A stretch of DNA of 64,000 nt from Rhodobiaceae bacterium (GCA_020637895.1 JACKJP010000005.1:62001-126000), one strand, 5' to 3'; numbered from the stretch's first letter, positions 41,402 to 51,028 are shown. The notes: generated by a model not told the origin, from the letters alone. Made by a program: numbers and translations.

Positions 41402-42355
41402 ATGAATTCCGTGTTCAAGAAATCGACCCTAGCGCTTCTAGCGATCGTGGCACTCGCCCAGATGGTGCCCGCCATCCTGCCAATGGGTCAGGCGCACGCG
41501 GCGGTCCGTATCGTGCGGCTGGTCAATGATCAGCCGATCACCTCGCTCGATGTCGAGCGGCGCGCCAAATTCGTTTCCGTCACACAGCGAAAGGGCATGA
41601 CCAATGCCCTTCGCGACTCGGCACTGGAAGAGCTCACCGAAGAGGTACTCAAGCGCCAGGAGGCCAACAGGCTTGGTATTTCTGTCGACAGCGGCGAAGT
41701 CGATGAGGCTTTCGCGCAGGTCGCCAAGCGTGTGAAAATGTCGCCCAGCCAGTTGATCACCGCGTTCCGCCAGGTCGGCGTCGACGCCAATACGCTCAAG
41801 AGCCGGATCGAAGCCGATCTGCTGTGGCGCGACGTCGTGCGCCAGCGGTTCCGCCAGGAAGTCCAGATTCGCGACCAGGACGTCGAGCAGGCAATGGCGT
41901 CAAAAGAAACAGAGAACCGCGACGCGACGACAACCGAGATTGATCTGCAGCAGATCGTTCTGATCCTGCCGAAGAATCCTAACAACGCCCAGATCGCCGC
42001 GCGCAAACGCGAGGCTGAGGAAATCCGCGCCGGTTTCAGCGGTTGTGACGCAATCCGCAGCTCGGTCGAAGGCCATAGGGACGTTGTCTACAAGCGCCTT
42101 GGACGCAAGCTTCAGGGTGACCTGCCGGAAAACCTGCGTGAATCCATTCTGGCAACTGAAGTCGGGAAGCTGTCGCCTCCCATCGCGGTCAGCGACGCCG
42201 TGCAGATGTTTGCCGTGTGCGACAAGCAGGAGGTCAAGGACGACTCCGCTGAACGGCGCGAAGTCCAATCCGAGATGATGAACGAGCAGGGACAGATTCT
42301 CGCCCGCAGGCTCCTCATCGACCTGCGCCAAAGCGCCGTCATCGAAAACAGATAG
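41402..42355 (+). CDS. SurA-like periplasmic chaperone
   Basis: A 317-residue exported protein with a signal peptide (LALLAIVALAQMVPAILP, cleavage near AHA at 32-34) and a SurA N-terminal chaperone domain (VNDQPITSLDVERRAKFVS, then DSALEELTEEVLKRQEANRLGI). It has only one parvulin-like region, which is degenerate (IDLQQIVLILPKNPNNAQIAA...LGRKLQGDLPENLRESI), so isomerase activity is doubtful. SurA carries unfolded outer-membrane proteins to the Bam complex, which fits its place right after lptD. A pair of cysteines (SGCDAIR and FAVCDKQ) lies in the C-terminal part. pdxA follows after three bases. Confidence 0.85.
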   Translation: MNSVFKKSTLALLAIVALAQMVPAILPMGQAHAAVRIVRLVNDQPITSLDVERRAKFVSVTQRKGMTNALRDSALEELTEEVLKRQEANRLGISVDSGEVDEAFAQVAKRVKMSPSQLITAFRQVGVDANTLKSRIEADLLWRDVVRQRFRQEVQIRDQDVEQAMASKETENRDATTTEIDLQQIVLILPKNPNNAQIAARKREAEEIRAGFSGCDAIRSSVEGHRDVVYKRLGRKLQGDLPENLRESILATEVGKLSPPIAVSDAVQMFAVCDKQEVKDDSAERREVQSEMMNEQGQILARRLLIDLRQSAVIENR

Positions 42356-42358
42356 ATC

Positions 42359-43378
42359 ATGTCGCCGGCGCCGATCGCGATCACGATGGGCGAGCCCGCA
42401 GGGGTTGGACCGGAACTCATCGGCAGGGCCTGGACGCATTATTCCGCCAGCGGCGCGTGTCCGTTCTTTGTTGTGGGTGTGCCTGAAATTATCTCCGCAC
42501 GGCTCGAAGAAACCAGACAGCACATCCCTCTCAAAGTTCATCGCGGTGCCGGTGCACCCGTGCCGACGCCCGAACATTTGACCATCGTGCCTCCGGAAGG
42601 CGCCCTGCTCTCCGACGGCGTGCGCGCGGGCGTGCCGACGGCGGCGTCCGCAGGCGCTGTAACCGGTTCGATTGAAAAGGCCGTGTCGCTGGTCCGCGAA
42701 GGCGCCGCGTCTGCAGTTGTCACGGCGCCCATCGCAAAGGAAGTGCTCTATGGCGCCGGCTTTGTGTTTCCGGGCCATACCGAGTTTCTTGGCGCGTTGG
42801 CGGAACGCCACTGGGGCGGCAAGTTCAGGCCGGTCATGATGCTCGCCAGCGACGAGCTGCGGGTCGTGCCGGTAACCGTGCATATTCCGCTGTCCGATGT
42901 TCCGACGAGGCTGACAAGCGATCTGATTGTCGAGACAGGCCGCATTGTCGCGCGAGACCTTGAACGGCGCTTCGCCGTGCCGATGCCGCGGATTGCTGTC
43001 TGCGGCCTGAACCCGCATGCGGGCGAAGGCGGAACGATGGGTACGGAAGACAGGGATATTATTGTGCCGGCCGTTGCAAAGCTGAGAGCGGAAGGCGTCG
43101 ACATCATAGGTCCGCTACCCGCCGACACCATGTTTCACCCTCGTGCCCGCGCAACCTACGACGCGGTGCTGGCCATGTATCACGATCAGGCGCTGATCCC
43201 GATCAAGACGCTGAGCTTCGACGAAGCGGTCAACGTAACACTCGGTTTGCCCTTTGTGCGAACGTCACCTGATCACGGAACGGCATTCGACATCGCCGGC
43301 AAGGGAGTTGCACGGCCTGACAGCCTGATCGCGGCCATCGCGCTTGCCGGCAAACTTGCAGCCGCGCCAACGCCATGA
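42359..43378 (+). CDS. pdxA: 4-hydroxythreonine-4-phosphate dehydrogenase
   Basis: Oxidises 4-phosphohydroxy-L-threonine in the DXP-dependent pathway to pyridoxal phosphate. The 339-residue protein has [18 protein letters not shown] at the start. The metal-binding histidines are visible in [21 protein letters not shown] and [13 protein letters not shown]. It lies tightly between the surA-like gene and rsmA, overlapping the latter by four bases, as in the E. coli surA-pdxA-rsmA cluster. Confidence 0.96.
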   Translation: MSPAPIAITMGEPAGVGPELIGRAWTHYSASGACPFFVVGVPEIISARLEETRQHIPLKVHRGAGAPVPTPEHLTIVPPEGALLSDGVRAGVPTAASAGAVTGSIEKAVSLVREGAASAVVTAPIAKEVLYGAGFVFPGHTEFLGALAERHWGGKFRPVMMLASDELRVVPVTVHIPLSDVPTRLTSDLIVETGRIVARDLERRFAVPMPRIAVCGLNPHAGEGGTMGTEDRDIIVPAVAKLRAEGVDIIGPLPADTMFHPRARATYDAVLAMYHDQALIPIKTLSFDEAVNVTLGLPFVRTSPDHGTAFDIAGKGVARPDSLIAAIALAGKLAAAPTP

Positions 43379-44226
43379 CCGCGCTCGGCGACCTGCCGCC
43401 GCTGCGCGAGGTCATTCGCGCTCACGGCCTTGATGCCCGAAAATCGCTGGGGCAGAACTTCCTTCTCGATCTCAATCTCACTGCAAAGATCGCCCGTGCA
43501 GGGGGGCCTCTGGAAGGCACGACAATCGTCGAGATCGGTCCCGGCCCTGGCGGCCTGACGCGTTCGCTTCTGGCTGAAGGCGCGGCCCATGTGATCGCCG
43601 TGGAAAAGGATGCCCGCTGCCTGCCCGCGCTCGAAGAGATCGGCAAAGCCTGTCCCGGACGGCTTACGGTCGTCGAAGGCGATGCGCTTGCGGTCGACCT
43701 CGGAAACATGGTTCGCGGCCCGGCAAGAATTGTCGCGAACCTGCCCTATAATGTCGGCACCGCATTGCTGACGGGCTGGCTCAGCCTTGAAAGCTGGCCG
43801 CCCTGGTTTTCGAGCCTGACGCTCATGTTCCAGCGCGAGGTCGCGGAACGGATCGTTGCCCGCAAGGGTGATGATCACTACGGCCGGCTGGCCGTGCTGG
43901 CGGGCTGGCGCGCGCGCAGCCGTATCCTGTTCGATGTGCCGCCGCAGGCCTTCACACCGCCGCCCAAAATCATGTCGTCTGTGGTCAGGCTCGAACCGCT
44001 GGCAGTCGACGATGACGTTTCGCCGAGGCTTCTCAGCCATATCACCCAGGCGGCATTCGGACAGCGGCGCAAGATGCTGCGCGCGAGCCTCAAATCACTT
44101 GGAATGGATACCGGAGCACTTCTCGACGAAGCCGGCATTGACCCGACGAAACGTGCCGAGGAAATCGATATCGACGGATTCCTGGCACTCGCCCGGGCAT
44201 TTTCCCGGCAGTCACACCGCGCCTGA
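43375..44226 (+). CDS. rsmA: 16S rRNA dimethyladenosine transferase RsmA (KsgA)
   Basis: Dimethylates two adjacent adenines near the 3' end of 16S rRNA during 30S assembly. At 283 residues it has the usual SAM-binding motifs: [16 protein letters not shown] at the start, [14 protein letters not shown] (motif I), and [12 protein letters not shown] (motif IV, the NLPY catalytic segment). The C-terminal helical domain ([16 protein letters not shown]) is typical. Its 3' end overlaps the end of gmk by 15 bases, tail to tail. Confidence 0.96.
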   Translation: MTALGDLPPLREVIRAHGLDARKSLGQNFLLDLNLTAKIARAGGPLEGTTIVEIGPGPGGLTRSLLAEGAAHVIAVEKDARCLPALEEIGKACPGRLTVVEGDALAVDLGNMVRGPARIVANLPYNVGTALLTGWLSLESWPPWFSSLTLMFQREVAERIVARKGDDHYGRLAVLAGWRARSRILFDVPPQAFTPPPKIMSSVVRLEPLAVDDDVSPRLLSHITQAAFGQRRKMLRASLKSLGMDTGALLDEAGIDPTKRAEEIDIDGFLALARAFSRQSHRA

Positions 44227-44853
44227 CCTGCCTAGATCGGCGATCAGCTGGTCGGCAAAGGCTTCAACATCGGGCAGCCGTGCGCGACGATTGCGCTCGC
44301 CCACCAGAATGGCCTGCACGTCTCGGACAGAGATTTCCAGATCGTGGTTCACGATGACGAAATCGTACTCACGCCAATGCCGGATCTCCTCACGGGCATT
44401 CGCGAGGCGGCGGCTTATGGTTTCGGCAGAATCTTCCGCACGCCGTTCCAGACGTCTGCGAAGTTCCTCAGCCGATGGCGGCAGTATGAACACCGATACC
44501 GTATCCTCTCGCAGCGCATCGTAGACCTGCAAAGTCCCCTGCCAGTCGATGTCGAAGAGGATGTCACGTCCCTCTGCCAGTGCATTTTCCACCGGTTCGC
44601 GCGGCGTGCCGTAGTAGTTGCCATGGACTTCCGCCCACTCCAGCAGATCGCCGGCGTCGCGCATGCGAATGAATTTTTCCGGCGTTATGAAGTGATAATG
44701 CGTGCCATCCACCTCGCTGGGGCGGCGTGTCCGCGTCGTCACGGAGACAGATACTTCCAGCCTGGGCTCCTTCTCGCGCACGTTCCGCGCGATGGTCGTC
44801 TTCCCCGCACCCGAGGGCGAAGAAAGGATGAGGATCATTCCTCTTCTGTTCAT
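44212..44853 (-). CDS. gmk: Guanylate kinase
   Basis: Converts GMP to GDP with ATP. The 213-residue protein has the P-loop [13 protein letters not shown], then [19 protein letters not shown] for GMP binding, and [12 protein letters not shown] with IFILPPS-like [11 protein letters not shown]. It is the last gene of the leftward series fabD to gmk, following yicC by 64 bases. The yicC-gmk pairing is widespread. The stop overlaps rsmA. Confidence 0.96.
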   Translation of the reverse strand: MNRRGMILILSSPSGAGKTTIARNVREKEPRLEVSVSVTTRTRRPSEVDGTHYHFITPEKFIRMRDAGDLLEWAEVHGNYYGTPREPVENALAEGRDILFDIDWQGTLQVYDALREDTVSVFILPPSAEELRRRLERRAEDSAETISRRLANAREEIRHWREYDFVIVNHDLEISVRDVQAILVGERNRRARLPDVEAFADQLIADLGRSGAV

Positions 44854-44917
44854 CTGTCCTGCCCCTGGATATGAGGTCCGCTGCGCCTATGACGGCGGCA
44901 CGCACGCCCTGCCCCGC

Positions 44918-45790
44918 TCACTCGATATTCTGGACCTGCTCGCGCAGCTGGTCGATAGCGGCCTTCAGCGCGAGTCCCGTTGCCGTCAACGAGGCATCAT
45001 TGGATTTGGAACACAACGTGTTGGCTTCCCGATTGAATTCCTGGGTCAGGAAGTCGAGCTTCCTGCCGACCTGACCACCTTCCTCAAGAAGTTCGCGCGC
45101 GGCTGCTATGTGCGCTTTCAGGCGATCAAGTTCCTCGCGCACATCAGCCTTCGTGGCCAGGATCGCCGCTTCCTGATGGAGCCGTTGCGGCTCGAGCGAG
45201 GGCGCAGCGTCGATAAGCTGATCCAGCTGCTGGCGGATCTTGCCGGCTATTGCCTCCAGACTGCGGGCGGGATTGGTCTCCGCCTCCCCGGTCAGCTGTT
45301 CGACCCGGTCGACGATCCCGTTCAACACCGCGGCGATCCGCGCACCTTCAGACCGCCGCGCCTGCACGAGCGACGCGACGGCGCGTTCAAAGCCGCCGAT
45401 CAGTGCGGCGTCATGACTGTCGTCCAACGGGCCGCTTTCGGCGGTTTCGGCAACGCCTCTGAGAGCCAGCAGTCCGTCGGCATTGATCGTCGCATCGGGA
45501 ATTCGGTCGCGTACCGACAGTGCGGCATCTATGGCGCGATCGAGCGCTGCCCGGTTGATTGTCAGTCCGCTCGCTTCGTCACGTTCGACGGTCAGGTTGG
45601 CCGTTATCGAGCCCCGGGCCAGAACGCCGGAAGCGGCCGCACGAAGCGGTGTATCGAGCCGTTCCAGCCCCGTCGGCAGACGAAGCCGAAGGTCCAGTCC
45701 GCGCCCATTAACCGAACGGATCTCCCAGCGCCAGCGAATATCGCCGGATTCGCCGCCTTCCTGGGCAAATCCGGTCATGCTGGCAATCAT
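44918..45790 (-). CDS. yicC: YicC/YloC family endoribonuclease
   Basis: A 290-residue protein of the YicC family, recently recognised as RNA-cleaving and linked to small-RNA turnover. The N-terminus IASMTGFAQ is the family mark, followed by WEIRSVNGRGLDLRLRLP near residue 25 and, at the C-terminus, the conserved GRKLDFLTQEFNREANTLCSKSND. The ATG used has GGAG about six bases upstream; an ATG four codons earlier lacks it. Its place between mltG and gmk is conserved in alphaproteobacteria. Confidence 0.92.
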   Translation of the reverse strand: MIASMTGFAQEGGESGDIRWRWEIRSVNGRGLDLRLRLPTGLERLDTPLRAAASGVLARGSITANLTVERDEASGLTINRAALDRAIDAALSVRDRIPDATINADGLLALRGVAETAESGPLDDSHDAALIGGFERAVASLVQARRSEGARIAAVLNGIVDRVEQLTGEAETNPARSLEAIAGKIRQQLDQLIDAAPSLEPQRLHQEAAILATKADVREELDRLKAHIAAARELLEEGGQVGRKLDFLTQEFNREANTLCSKSNDASLTATGLALKAAIDQLREQVQNIE

Positions 45791-45843
45791 ATTCGTCTCC
45801 ATGGAGAAATTCGGTTGCGGTCGTGCTTCAGGAAGCGGTGCGG

Positions 45844-47070
45844 CTATTTGGCGGGCGTCTTGGTGTTCATGCCCTGAACGTCGTCCTTTGAGGCTTCATC
45901 CGCCTTCTTTTCCTCCGCCGCGGCCTGCTCGGCAGCACGCTTTGCCGCGATCTCCCGCCAGCGCGCGACGTTGCGATTGTGCTCGTCGAGCGAGGCAGCA
46001 AAAATATGGCCGCCAGTGCCATCGGCCACGAAATAGAGTTCCTCGGTGCGCGACGGATTGGCGACAGCCTCAATAGCATCGGACCCCGGATTGGCAATCG
46101 GCGTCGGCGGCAGGCCGTTAATCTGGTAGGTGTTATAGGCGGTCGGCCTGTCAATCTCCGAGCGCAGGATCGGACGTCCCAATGCGCCGTCACCGCCGAC
46201 GAGGCCGTAAATGATCGTCGGATCGGACTGAAGCCGCATGTTCTTGCGCAGGCGGTTGATGAAGACGCCCGCGACCCGCGGCCTTTCATCGGCGCGGCCC
46301 GTTTCCTTTTCGACAATCGAGGCGAGCGTCACAAGGTCTTCTTTGGTCTTCAGCGGCAGGTCCGGCGAACGTCGCGCCCACGCCTGATCGACGATCCGCT
46401 TGTGTGCCTGCTGCATCCGCGCAATCAACTGGGCGCGGCTCGTACCCCGATCGTATTTATAAGTCTCCGGCAGCAAGGAACCCTCGGGTGGGATTTCCGT
46501 GATCTGCCCCTCAAGAATGGGATCGGCGTTGAGGCGATCGACAATCTGTTTGCTGGTGAGGCCTTCCGGTATCGTAATCTGATGCGCGATGCCCCTGCCT
46601 TCACGCAGGATGTCCATGACTTCCCGCATCGAGACACCTTCAGGGAAAAGATACTCACCCGCTTTCAGATCGCGGCTGGCCTTATAGAGTGTCGAACCGG
46701 CGACAAACAGCCAGGATTGTCCGATAACGCCGTTGCGCTCTAGCGCATCGGCAATGCCTTGGACGCCCTGACCGCGCGGCACGACGACGGCGACATCGCG
46801 ATCCAGCGGACCTGGCGCCTCAAATTCGTGATTGCCCACAAAAAGCGCGGCGCCGGCTGCAATAAAACACAGGACAATGAAGGTGAAGACGCCGGAAAAG
46901 AATGTGACGAATTTCCCCCGCGCGCGCTCGGAGGGTCGCGGCCCGGTTACGACTTCCGCCTGTAGGGCTTCGCTGGGACTACGCGGCGTAATGCGCTCGC
47001 GACGATCGGTGCGGGGCGGGTTGTCGTGGTCGCTACCCACATGGTCGTAATCCCGATTGTCGTCCTGCAC
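45844..47070 (-). CDS. mltG: Endolytic transglycosylase MltG
   Basis: Cleaves newly made peptidoglycan strands within the chain and so limits their length. The 408-residue protein has a disordered charged N-terminus of about 50 residues, one transmembrane helix (FFSGVFTFIVLCFIAAGAALFVG, about 55-77), then a periplasmic part with a LysM-like region (VVVPRGQGVQGIADAL) and the catalytic domain. The catalytic Glu is probably in LASIVEKETGRADERP near residue 265. NTYQINGLPPTPIANPG and ADGTGGHIFAASLDEHN are further family marks. The tail is Lys/Ala-rich. It follows fabF by 99 bases, as in many proteobacteria. Confidence 0.95.
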   Translation of the reverse strand: MQDDNRDYDHVGSDHDNPPRTDRRERITPRSPSEALQAEVVTGPRPSERARGKFVTFFSGVFTFIVLCFIAAGAALFVGNHEFEAPGPLDRDVAVVVPRGQGVQGIADALERNGVIGQSWLFVAGSTLYKASRDLKAGEYLFPEGVSMREVMDILREGRGIAHQITIPEGLTSKQIVDRLNADPILEGQITEIPPEGSLLPETYKYDRGTSRAQLIARMQQAHKRIVDQAWARRSPDLPLKTKEDLVTLASIVEKETGRADERPRVAGVFINRLRKNMRLQSDPTIIYGLVGGDGALGRPILRSEIDRPTAYNTYQINGLPPTPIANPGSDAIEAVANPSRTEELYFVADGTGGHIFAASLDEHNRNVARWREIAAKRAAEQAAAEEKKADEASKDDVQGMNTKTPAK

Positions 47071-47169
47071 TCCCCGGCCTCCCTAGCCTGTCATCGTACG
47101 TTCGCCAGCTTCCCCTTATGCCAGGACGTGAACGCACAAATGTGGTGAAACATCGTCGTTTCTCAGTCG

Positions 47170-48432
47170 TCAGGCGATGCGCCGCAGGATCAGCGAAGCG
47201 TTGGTTCCGCCAAAACCGAAGCTGTTGGAAAGAACCGTGTCGACCTTGCGCTTGCGCGCCACATTCGGAACGAGATCGATCTGCGTTTCAACCGACGGAT
47301 TCTCCAGATTGAGCGTCGGAGGCACGATCTGATCGCGAATTGCCAGCGTCGAGAAGATGGCCTCGACGGCGCCGGCTGCTCCCAGGAGATGGCCGATCGC
47401 GCTCTTCGTGGACGACATCGAAATATCAAGCGGATTGTTGCCGACAAGCCGGGTAAACGCCCGCAGCTCGATCTCGTCACCAAGCGGCGTCGAGGTGCCA
47501 TGCGCGTTAACGTAGTCGATTTCGGAGACCTGAATGCCGGCCCGCTTCACAGCAGCAGCCATGCAGCGATAGGCACCGTCGCCATCTTCTGACGGGGCGG
47601 TGATGTGATAGGCATCGCCCGACATTCCGTAGCCGATGACCTCAGCATACATCTTCGCGCCGCGTGCCTTCGCGTGCTCGTATTCCTCAAGCACCATGAT
47701 CCCGGACCCCTCGCCCATGACAAAGCCGTCGCGGCCTGCATCGTAGGGACGGGAAGCCTTTTCCGGCGTGTCATTGTAGCTTGTGGAGAGCGCCCGGCAG
47801 GCGGCAAATCCGGCCATGCCGATCCGGCAGACCGCAGATTCAGTTCCGCCGGCAACCATCACATCGGCATCGCCGAATGCGATCAGTCGCGCGGCATCGC
47901 CAATGGCGTGCGAGCCGCTGGAACATGCCGTCACGACCGCATGGTTCGGCCCCTTCAGGCCATGGCGGATCGAAACCTGACCACTCGCCAGATTGATCAG
48001 GCGGCCAGGAATGAAGAAGGGCGACAGACGCCGCGGACCTTTTTCATGGACGTGGATACCGCCTTCGACAATGCCGTCGAGTCCGCCGATTCCCGATCCG
48101 ATCATCACACCTGTGGCGCACTGATCTTCGTAACTCTCGGGCTTCCAGCCGGAATCCGCCATCGCCATATCGGCGGCGGCCATCGCGTAGATGATGAAGG
48201 GATCGACCTTGCGGGCTTCCTTGGGCTCCATCCAGTCGTCGGCATTGAAGGTGCCGTCCGAACCGTCGCCCATGGGAATCTGGCAGGCAATCTGACAAGG
48301 CAGATCGTCGACCTTGAAATTCTCGATCCTGCCAGCACCGCTCTGGCCGGCCAGCAATTTCGACCAGGTCTCCTCGACGCCGCAGGCGAGCGGGGAGACC
48401 ATGCCGAGGCCGGTTATGACAACACGCCGCAT
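47170..48432 (-). CDS. fabF: Beta-ketoacyl-ACP synthase II
   Basis: Condenses malonyl-ACP with growing acyl-ACP in fatty-acid elongation. The 420-residue thiolase-fold enzyme carries the catalytic Cys in VVTACSSGSHAIG, and the two histidines in NAHGTSTPLGD and STKSAIGHLLGAAG. The start RRVVITGLGMVSPLACG is standard. It is separated from acpP by a hairpin with a T-run, so its level is likely lower than that of acpP. Confidence 0.97.
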   Translation of the reverse strand: MRRVVITGLGMVSPLACGVEETWSKLLAGQSGAGRIENFKVDDLPCQIACQIPMGDGSDGTFNADDWMEPKEARKVDPFIIYAMAAADMAMADSGWKPESYEDQCATGVMIGSGIGGLDGIVEGGIHVHEKGPRRLSPFFIPGRLINLASGQVSIRHGLKGPNHAVVTACSSGSHAIGDAARLIAFGDADVMVAGGTESAVCRIGMAGFAACRALSTSYNDTPEKASRPYDAGRDGFVMGEGSGIMVLEEYEHAKARGAKMYAEVIGYGMSGDAYHITAPSEDGDGAYRCMAAAVKRAGIQVSEIDYVNAHGTSTPLGDEIELRAFTRLVGNNPLDISMSSTKSAIGHLLGAAGAVEAIFSTLAIRDQIVPPTLNLENPSVETQIDLVPNVARKRKVDTVLSNSFGFGGTNASLILRRIA

Positions 48433-48444
48433 ATCAATTCACCC

Positions 48445-48481
48445 AAAAAGGCTGCCGGACAAACAGGATTGCCCGGCTGCC
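48445..48481 (-). terminator. Terminator or attenuator between acpP and fabF
   Basis: Read leftwards, a 13-position stem (GGCAGCCGGGCAA / TTGTCCGGCAGCC, one A-A mismatch and one G-U pair) with a six-base loop is followed by TTTTT. It begins seven bases after the acpP stop and ends only 12 bases before fabF. Partial readthrough would let acpP outrun fabF. Confidence 0.72.
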
Positions 48482-48487
48482 GGCGTT

Positions 48488-48724
48488 TCAGCCGGCGTTC
48501 TTTTCGAGGAACTTGACGGCGTCGCCGACGGTAAGGATGGTTTCGGCCGCATCGTCCGGGATTTCGCAGCCGAATTCCTCTTCGAAGGCCATGACGAGTT
48601 CGACCGTGTCGAGGCTGTCCGCGCCCAGATCGTCGATGAAGCTTGCTTCGTTGGTGACCTTGTCGGCCTCGACACCGAGATGCTCGACGACGATAGCCTT
48701 CACACGATCTGCAATATCGCTCAT
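48488..48724 (-). CDS. acpP: Acyl carrier protein
   Basis: Small acidic carrier of fatty-acid intermediates. At 78 residues it is the usual length. The Ser that receives 4'-phosphopantetheine lies in [20 protein letters not shown] (near residue 37). It lies between fabG and fabF, and has its own upstream gap of 214 bases and its own terminator, which fits a short, very abundant message. Confidence 0.97.
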   Translation of the reverse strand: MSDIADRVKAIVVEHLGVEADKVTNEASFIDDLGADSLDTVELVMAFEEEFGCEIPDDAAETILTVGDAVKFLEKNAG

Positions 48725-48894
48725 TCCCTAGAACCCCTGCTTCACAAATGTTGAGGCGGAAACCGCCGGATTAACTAACTCCAGAGACCCAGGAACCGGT
48801 GCTCAGGCAACTGATTCTGCGGCGTTTTAGCAGCGCAAACCAGCCGCTTCACCGTCTCTGACGTGGGTGCAACTAACACACTTTTTCTAGCATT

Positions 48895-48921
48895 ACCATA
48901 TTGGCAAAATCGCGGTTTCAA
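48895..48921 (-). promoter_or_regulatory. Candidate acpP promoter
   Basis: On the minus strand TTGAAA (48916-48921) is followed after 15 bases by TATGGT (48895-48900), in the AT-rich part of the fabG-acpP gap. The spacer is short and the -10 is imperfect, so the exact boxes are uncertain. A separate acpP promoter is expected from the large gap. Confidence 0.3.
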
Positions 48922-48938
48922 CAGACTTTTTACGTCCG

Positions 48939-49679
48939 TCAGATCATCGCCATGCCGCCGTTGACGTGCAATGTGTGGCCGGTGACATAAGCAGCCTCGT
49001 CGCTTGCCAGATAGACGCAGGCCGCCGCTATGTCATCGGGCGTACCAAGCGCCTTTGCCGGAACCCGCGCAAGGATCGATTCGCGCTGCTTGTCATTGAG
49101 CTTGTCTGTCATCGGCGTCGCGATGAACCCCGGCGCCACGCAATTGACCGTAACGCCGCGGCTGGCCACTTCATGGGCAATCGACTTCGACATCGCCGTG
49201 ATACCGGCTTTGGCGGCGGTATAGTTGGCCTGCCCCGGATTGCCGATCAAGCCGACGACGGACGTGATCTGAATGATGCGGCCTGTCCGCCGCCGCATCA
49301 TGGTACGAATCGCGCCCCGCGTCAGACGGAAGACAGCATTCAGATCCACCGCGATCACGTCGTCCCACTCGTCGTCACGCATGCGCAGGAAAATGTTGTC
49401 GCGGGTGATACCGGCATTGTTGATCAGGATGTCGAGCGGTGCGCCGAAAGCCTCTTCGGCTTTCTCGACGAGACCATCCGCCTCGGCCATGTCGGAAAGG
49501 TTGCAGGGCAATACGATCGTGTCGCCGCCCAATTCATTGGCCAGTTCCTGCAAAACCTCTACCCGCGTTCCGCTCAGCGCGACGCGCGCCCCGTGCGTGC
49601 GCAGTCCCTTGGCGATGGCGCCGCCAATACCGCCGGTCGCGCCCGTCACCAGCGCCGTTTTTCCAGTGAGATCAAACAT
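48939..49679 (-). CDS. fabG: 3-oxoacyl-ACP reductase
   Basis: NADPH-dependent reduction of the keto group in fatty-acid elongation. The 246-residue short-chain dehydrogenase has the cofactor loop TGATGGIGGAIA, NNAG in ILINNAGITRDN, the catalytic Ser in ITSVVGLIG and Tyr-x3-Lys in ANYTAAKAG. The ending HVNGGMAMI is typical of FabG. It follows fabD by 26 bases and is probably cotranscribed with it. Confidence 0.96.
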   Translation of the reverse strand: MFDLTGKTALVTGATGGIGGAIAKGLRTHGARVALSGTRVEVLQELANELGGDTIVLPCNLSDMAEADGLVEKAEEAFGAPLDILINNAGITRDNIFLRMRDDEWDDVIAVDLNAVFRLTRGAIRTMMRRRTGRIIQITSVVGLIGNPGQANYTAAKAGITAMSKSIAHEVASRGVTVNCVAPGFIATPMTDKLNDKQRESILARVPAKALGTPDDIAAACVYLASDEAAYVTGHTLHVNGGMAMI

Positions 49680-49705
49680 CTGCTGTCTGTCCTTGTCGTT
49701 TTGAT

Positions 49706-50647
49706 TCAGGCAAACCAGGCATCGATATCGGCCGGCGAGCCGATCGCGCGCCCTGCAAGAGCCCTGTCGATACGTTTGGCAAGACCCGTGAGAACCTTGC
49801 CGGCGCCGATTTCGACCAGTTCGGTCACCCCATGTTGCGCCATATAGAGAACCGACTCACGCCAGCGCACCGCGCCCGTGACCTGTTCGACGAGACTTGC
49901 GCGGATTTCTTCGGGTGCGGAAATCGCCGAGGCACGCACATTGGCGACGAGCGGCACCTTCGGGGCAGAGATCGCCACCCCGGCGAGAGCTTCGGCCATG
50001 ACGTCGGCGGCAGGCGCCATCAATGCACAATGGAAGGGCGCAGATACCGGCAACAGCATCGCCTTCATCGCGCCCGCATCCTTTGCCAGCACTACCGCGC
50101 GCTCGACAGCCGCCTTGTCGCCACTGACCACCACCTGGCCGGGGGCATTGTCATTGGCCGCGGTGCAGACACCGCCGGCAGCGGCAGCTTCAGCGGCAAC
50201 GGCACGTGCGGCATCAAGGTCAAGGCCGAGCAACGCCGCCATCGCACCCTCGCCGACGGGCACCGCCTTCTGCATCGCTTCGCCGCGTGTACGCAGCAGC
50301 CGCGCCGCGTCCGAAACCGAGAACGCGCCGGCGGCGGCAAGCGCGGAATACTCGCCGAGCGAATGGCCGGCGACATAGGCTGCCTCGGCGGCAAGATCGA
50401 AGCCGCGAGCCTCCATGACACGCAGGACGGCGATGGAAACCGCCATCAGCGCCGGCTGCGCGTTGCGGGTCAGAGTAAGGGTTTCGTCGGGGCCATCGAA
50501 TATGATCGCACTCAGCTTTTCGCCGAGCGCCTCATCCACCTCATCGAAGACCGCGCGGGCCTCGCCATACTGGTCGCACAGGTCGCGGCCCATGCCGGCC
50601 TTCTGGCTCCCCTGCCCCGGAAATACGAAAGCCCGGCTGCTTGCCAT
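49706..50647 (-). CDS. fabD: Malonyl-CoA-ACP transacylase
   Basis: Loads malonate onto acyl carrier protein. The 313-residue hydrolase-like enzyme shows FVFPGQGSQKAGMG at the start, the nucleophilic Ser in GHSLGEYSALAAAG (near residue 96) and the catalytic His in SAPFHCALM. It is the first gene of the leftward fab series, divergent from rpsF across a 381-base gap. Confidence 0.96.
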   Translation of the reverse strand: MASSRAFVFPGQGSQKAGMGRDLCDQYGEARAVFDEVDEALGEKLSAIIFDGPDETLTLTRNAQPALMAVSIAVLRVMEARGFDLAAEAAYVAGHSLGEYSALAAAGAFSVSDAARLLRTRGEAMQKAVPVGEGAMAALLGLDLDAARAVAAEAAAAGGVCTAANDNAPGQVVVSGDKAAVERAVVLAKDAGAMKAMLLPVSAPFHCALMAPAADVMAEALAGVAISAPKVPLVANVRASAISAPEEIRASLVEQVTGAVRWRESVLYMAQHGVTELVEIGAGKVLTGLAKRIDRALAGRAIGSPADIDAWFA

Positions 50648-50772
50648 TTTTCAAAGCCCCGTTGTCGTTCGTTATCGACCCGCAGCATTCGTGCCGGCCG
50701 CTCCCGGGCCGGAGAAAGACCGGCAAGGTGGCCCAAGTCAAGAGCGGACATGCCGCCACATGCGCTTCACAC

Positions 50773-50801
50773 TTGCGCTTCGACGCGCGAAGCCGTATTA
50801 G
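50773..50801 (+). promoter_or_regulatory. Candidate rpsF operon promoter
   Basis: TTGCGC and TATTAG are separated by 17 bases, the optimal spacing for the housekeeping sigma factor. It implies a transcript start near 50808 and a 5' leader of about 220 bases before rpsF. Confidence 0.45.
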
Positions 50802-50951
50802 CAGCCCCGCACGAAGCAAACTCGTGGCAATCCCGACCGGGAGCTGAACGGAAGGCCTTTGAGACTAAGACGCAGGTCGCGTCGTCTCGCAGGCAGATAC
50901 GAGAAATCGTGTCGTCTTCCCGTGTTCCCGCTCTTGAAGCGTTGTTCGATC

Positions 50952-50974
50952 AAGCCTTTCCATTCCAAAGGCTT
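50952..50974 (+). ncRNA. Hairpin in the rpsF leader, possible ribosomal autoregulatory element
   Basis: A perfect 8-bp stem (AAGCCTTT / AAAGGCTT) closes a seven-base loop CCATTCC and can be extended by three pairs past a bulged C. It lies about 55 bases before the rpsF start. S6-S18 complexes bind leader RNAs in front of rpsF in many bacteria; whether this hairpin matches that motif is not proven. Confidence 0.35.
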
Positions 50975-51028
50975 CGATGAGGCTCAGCGTCGGGTCACGA
51001 GATGGACAAACTGAAGGAAAGGCGCACG

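Larger units (their letters stand above)
50648..51028. other. Intergenic region between fabD and rpsF
   Basis: This is the largest gap in the window (381 bases). It must hold divergent control signals for the fab and ribosomal protein operons. I can support a rightward promoter and a hairpin in the rpsF leader, both listed separately. Several short repeats of CGTCGTCT-like sequence lie at about 50880-50925. No open frame here looks like a gene. Confidence 0.5.
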
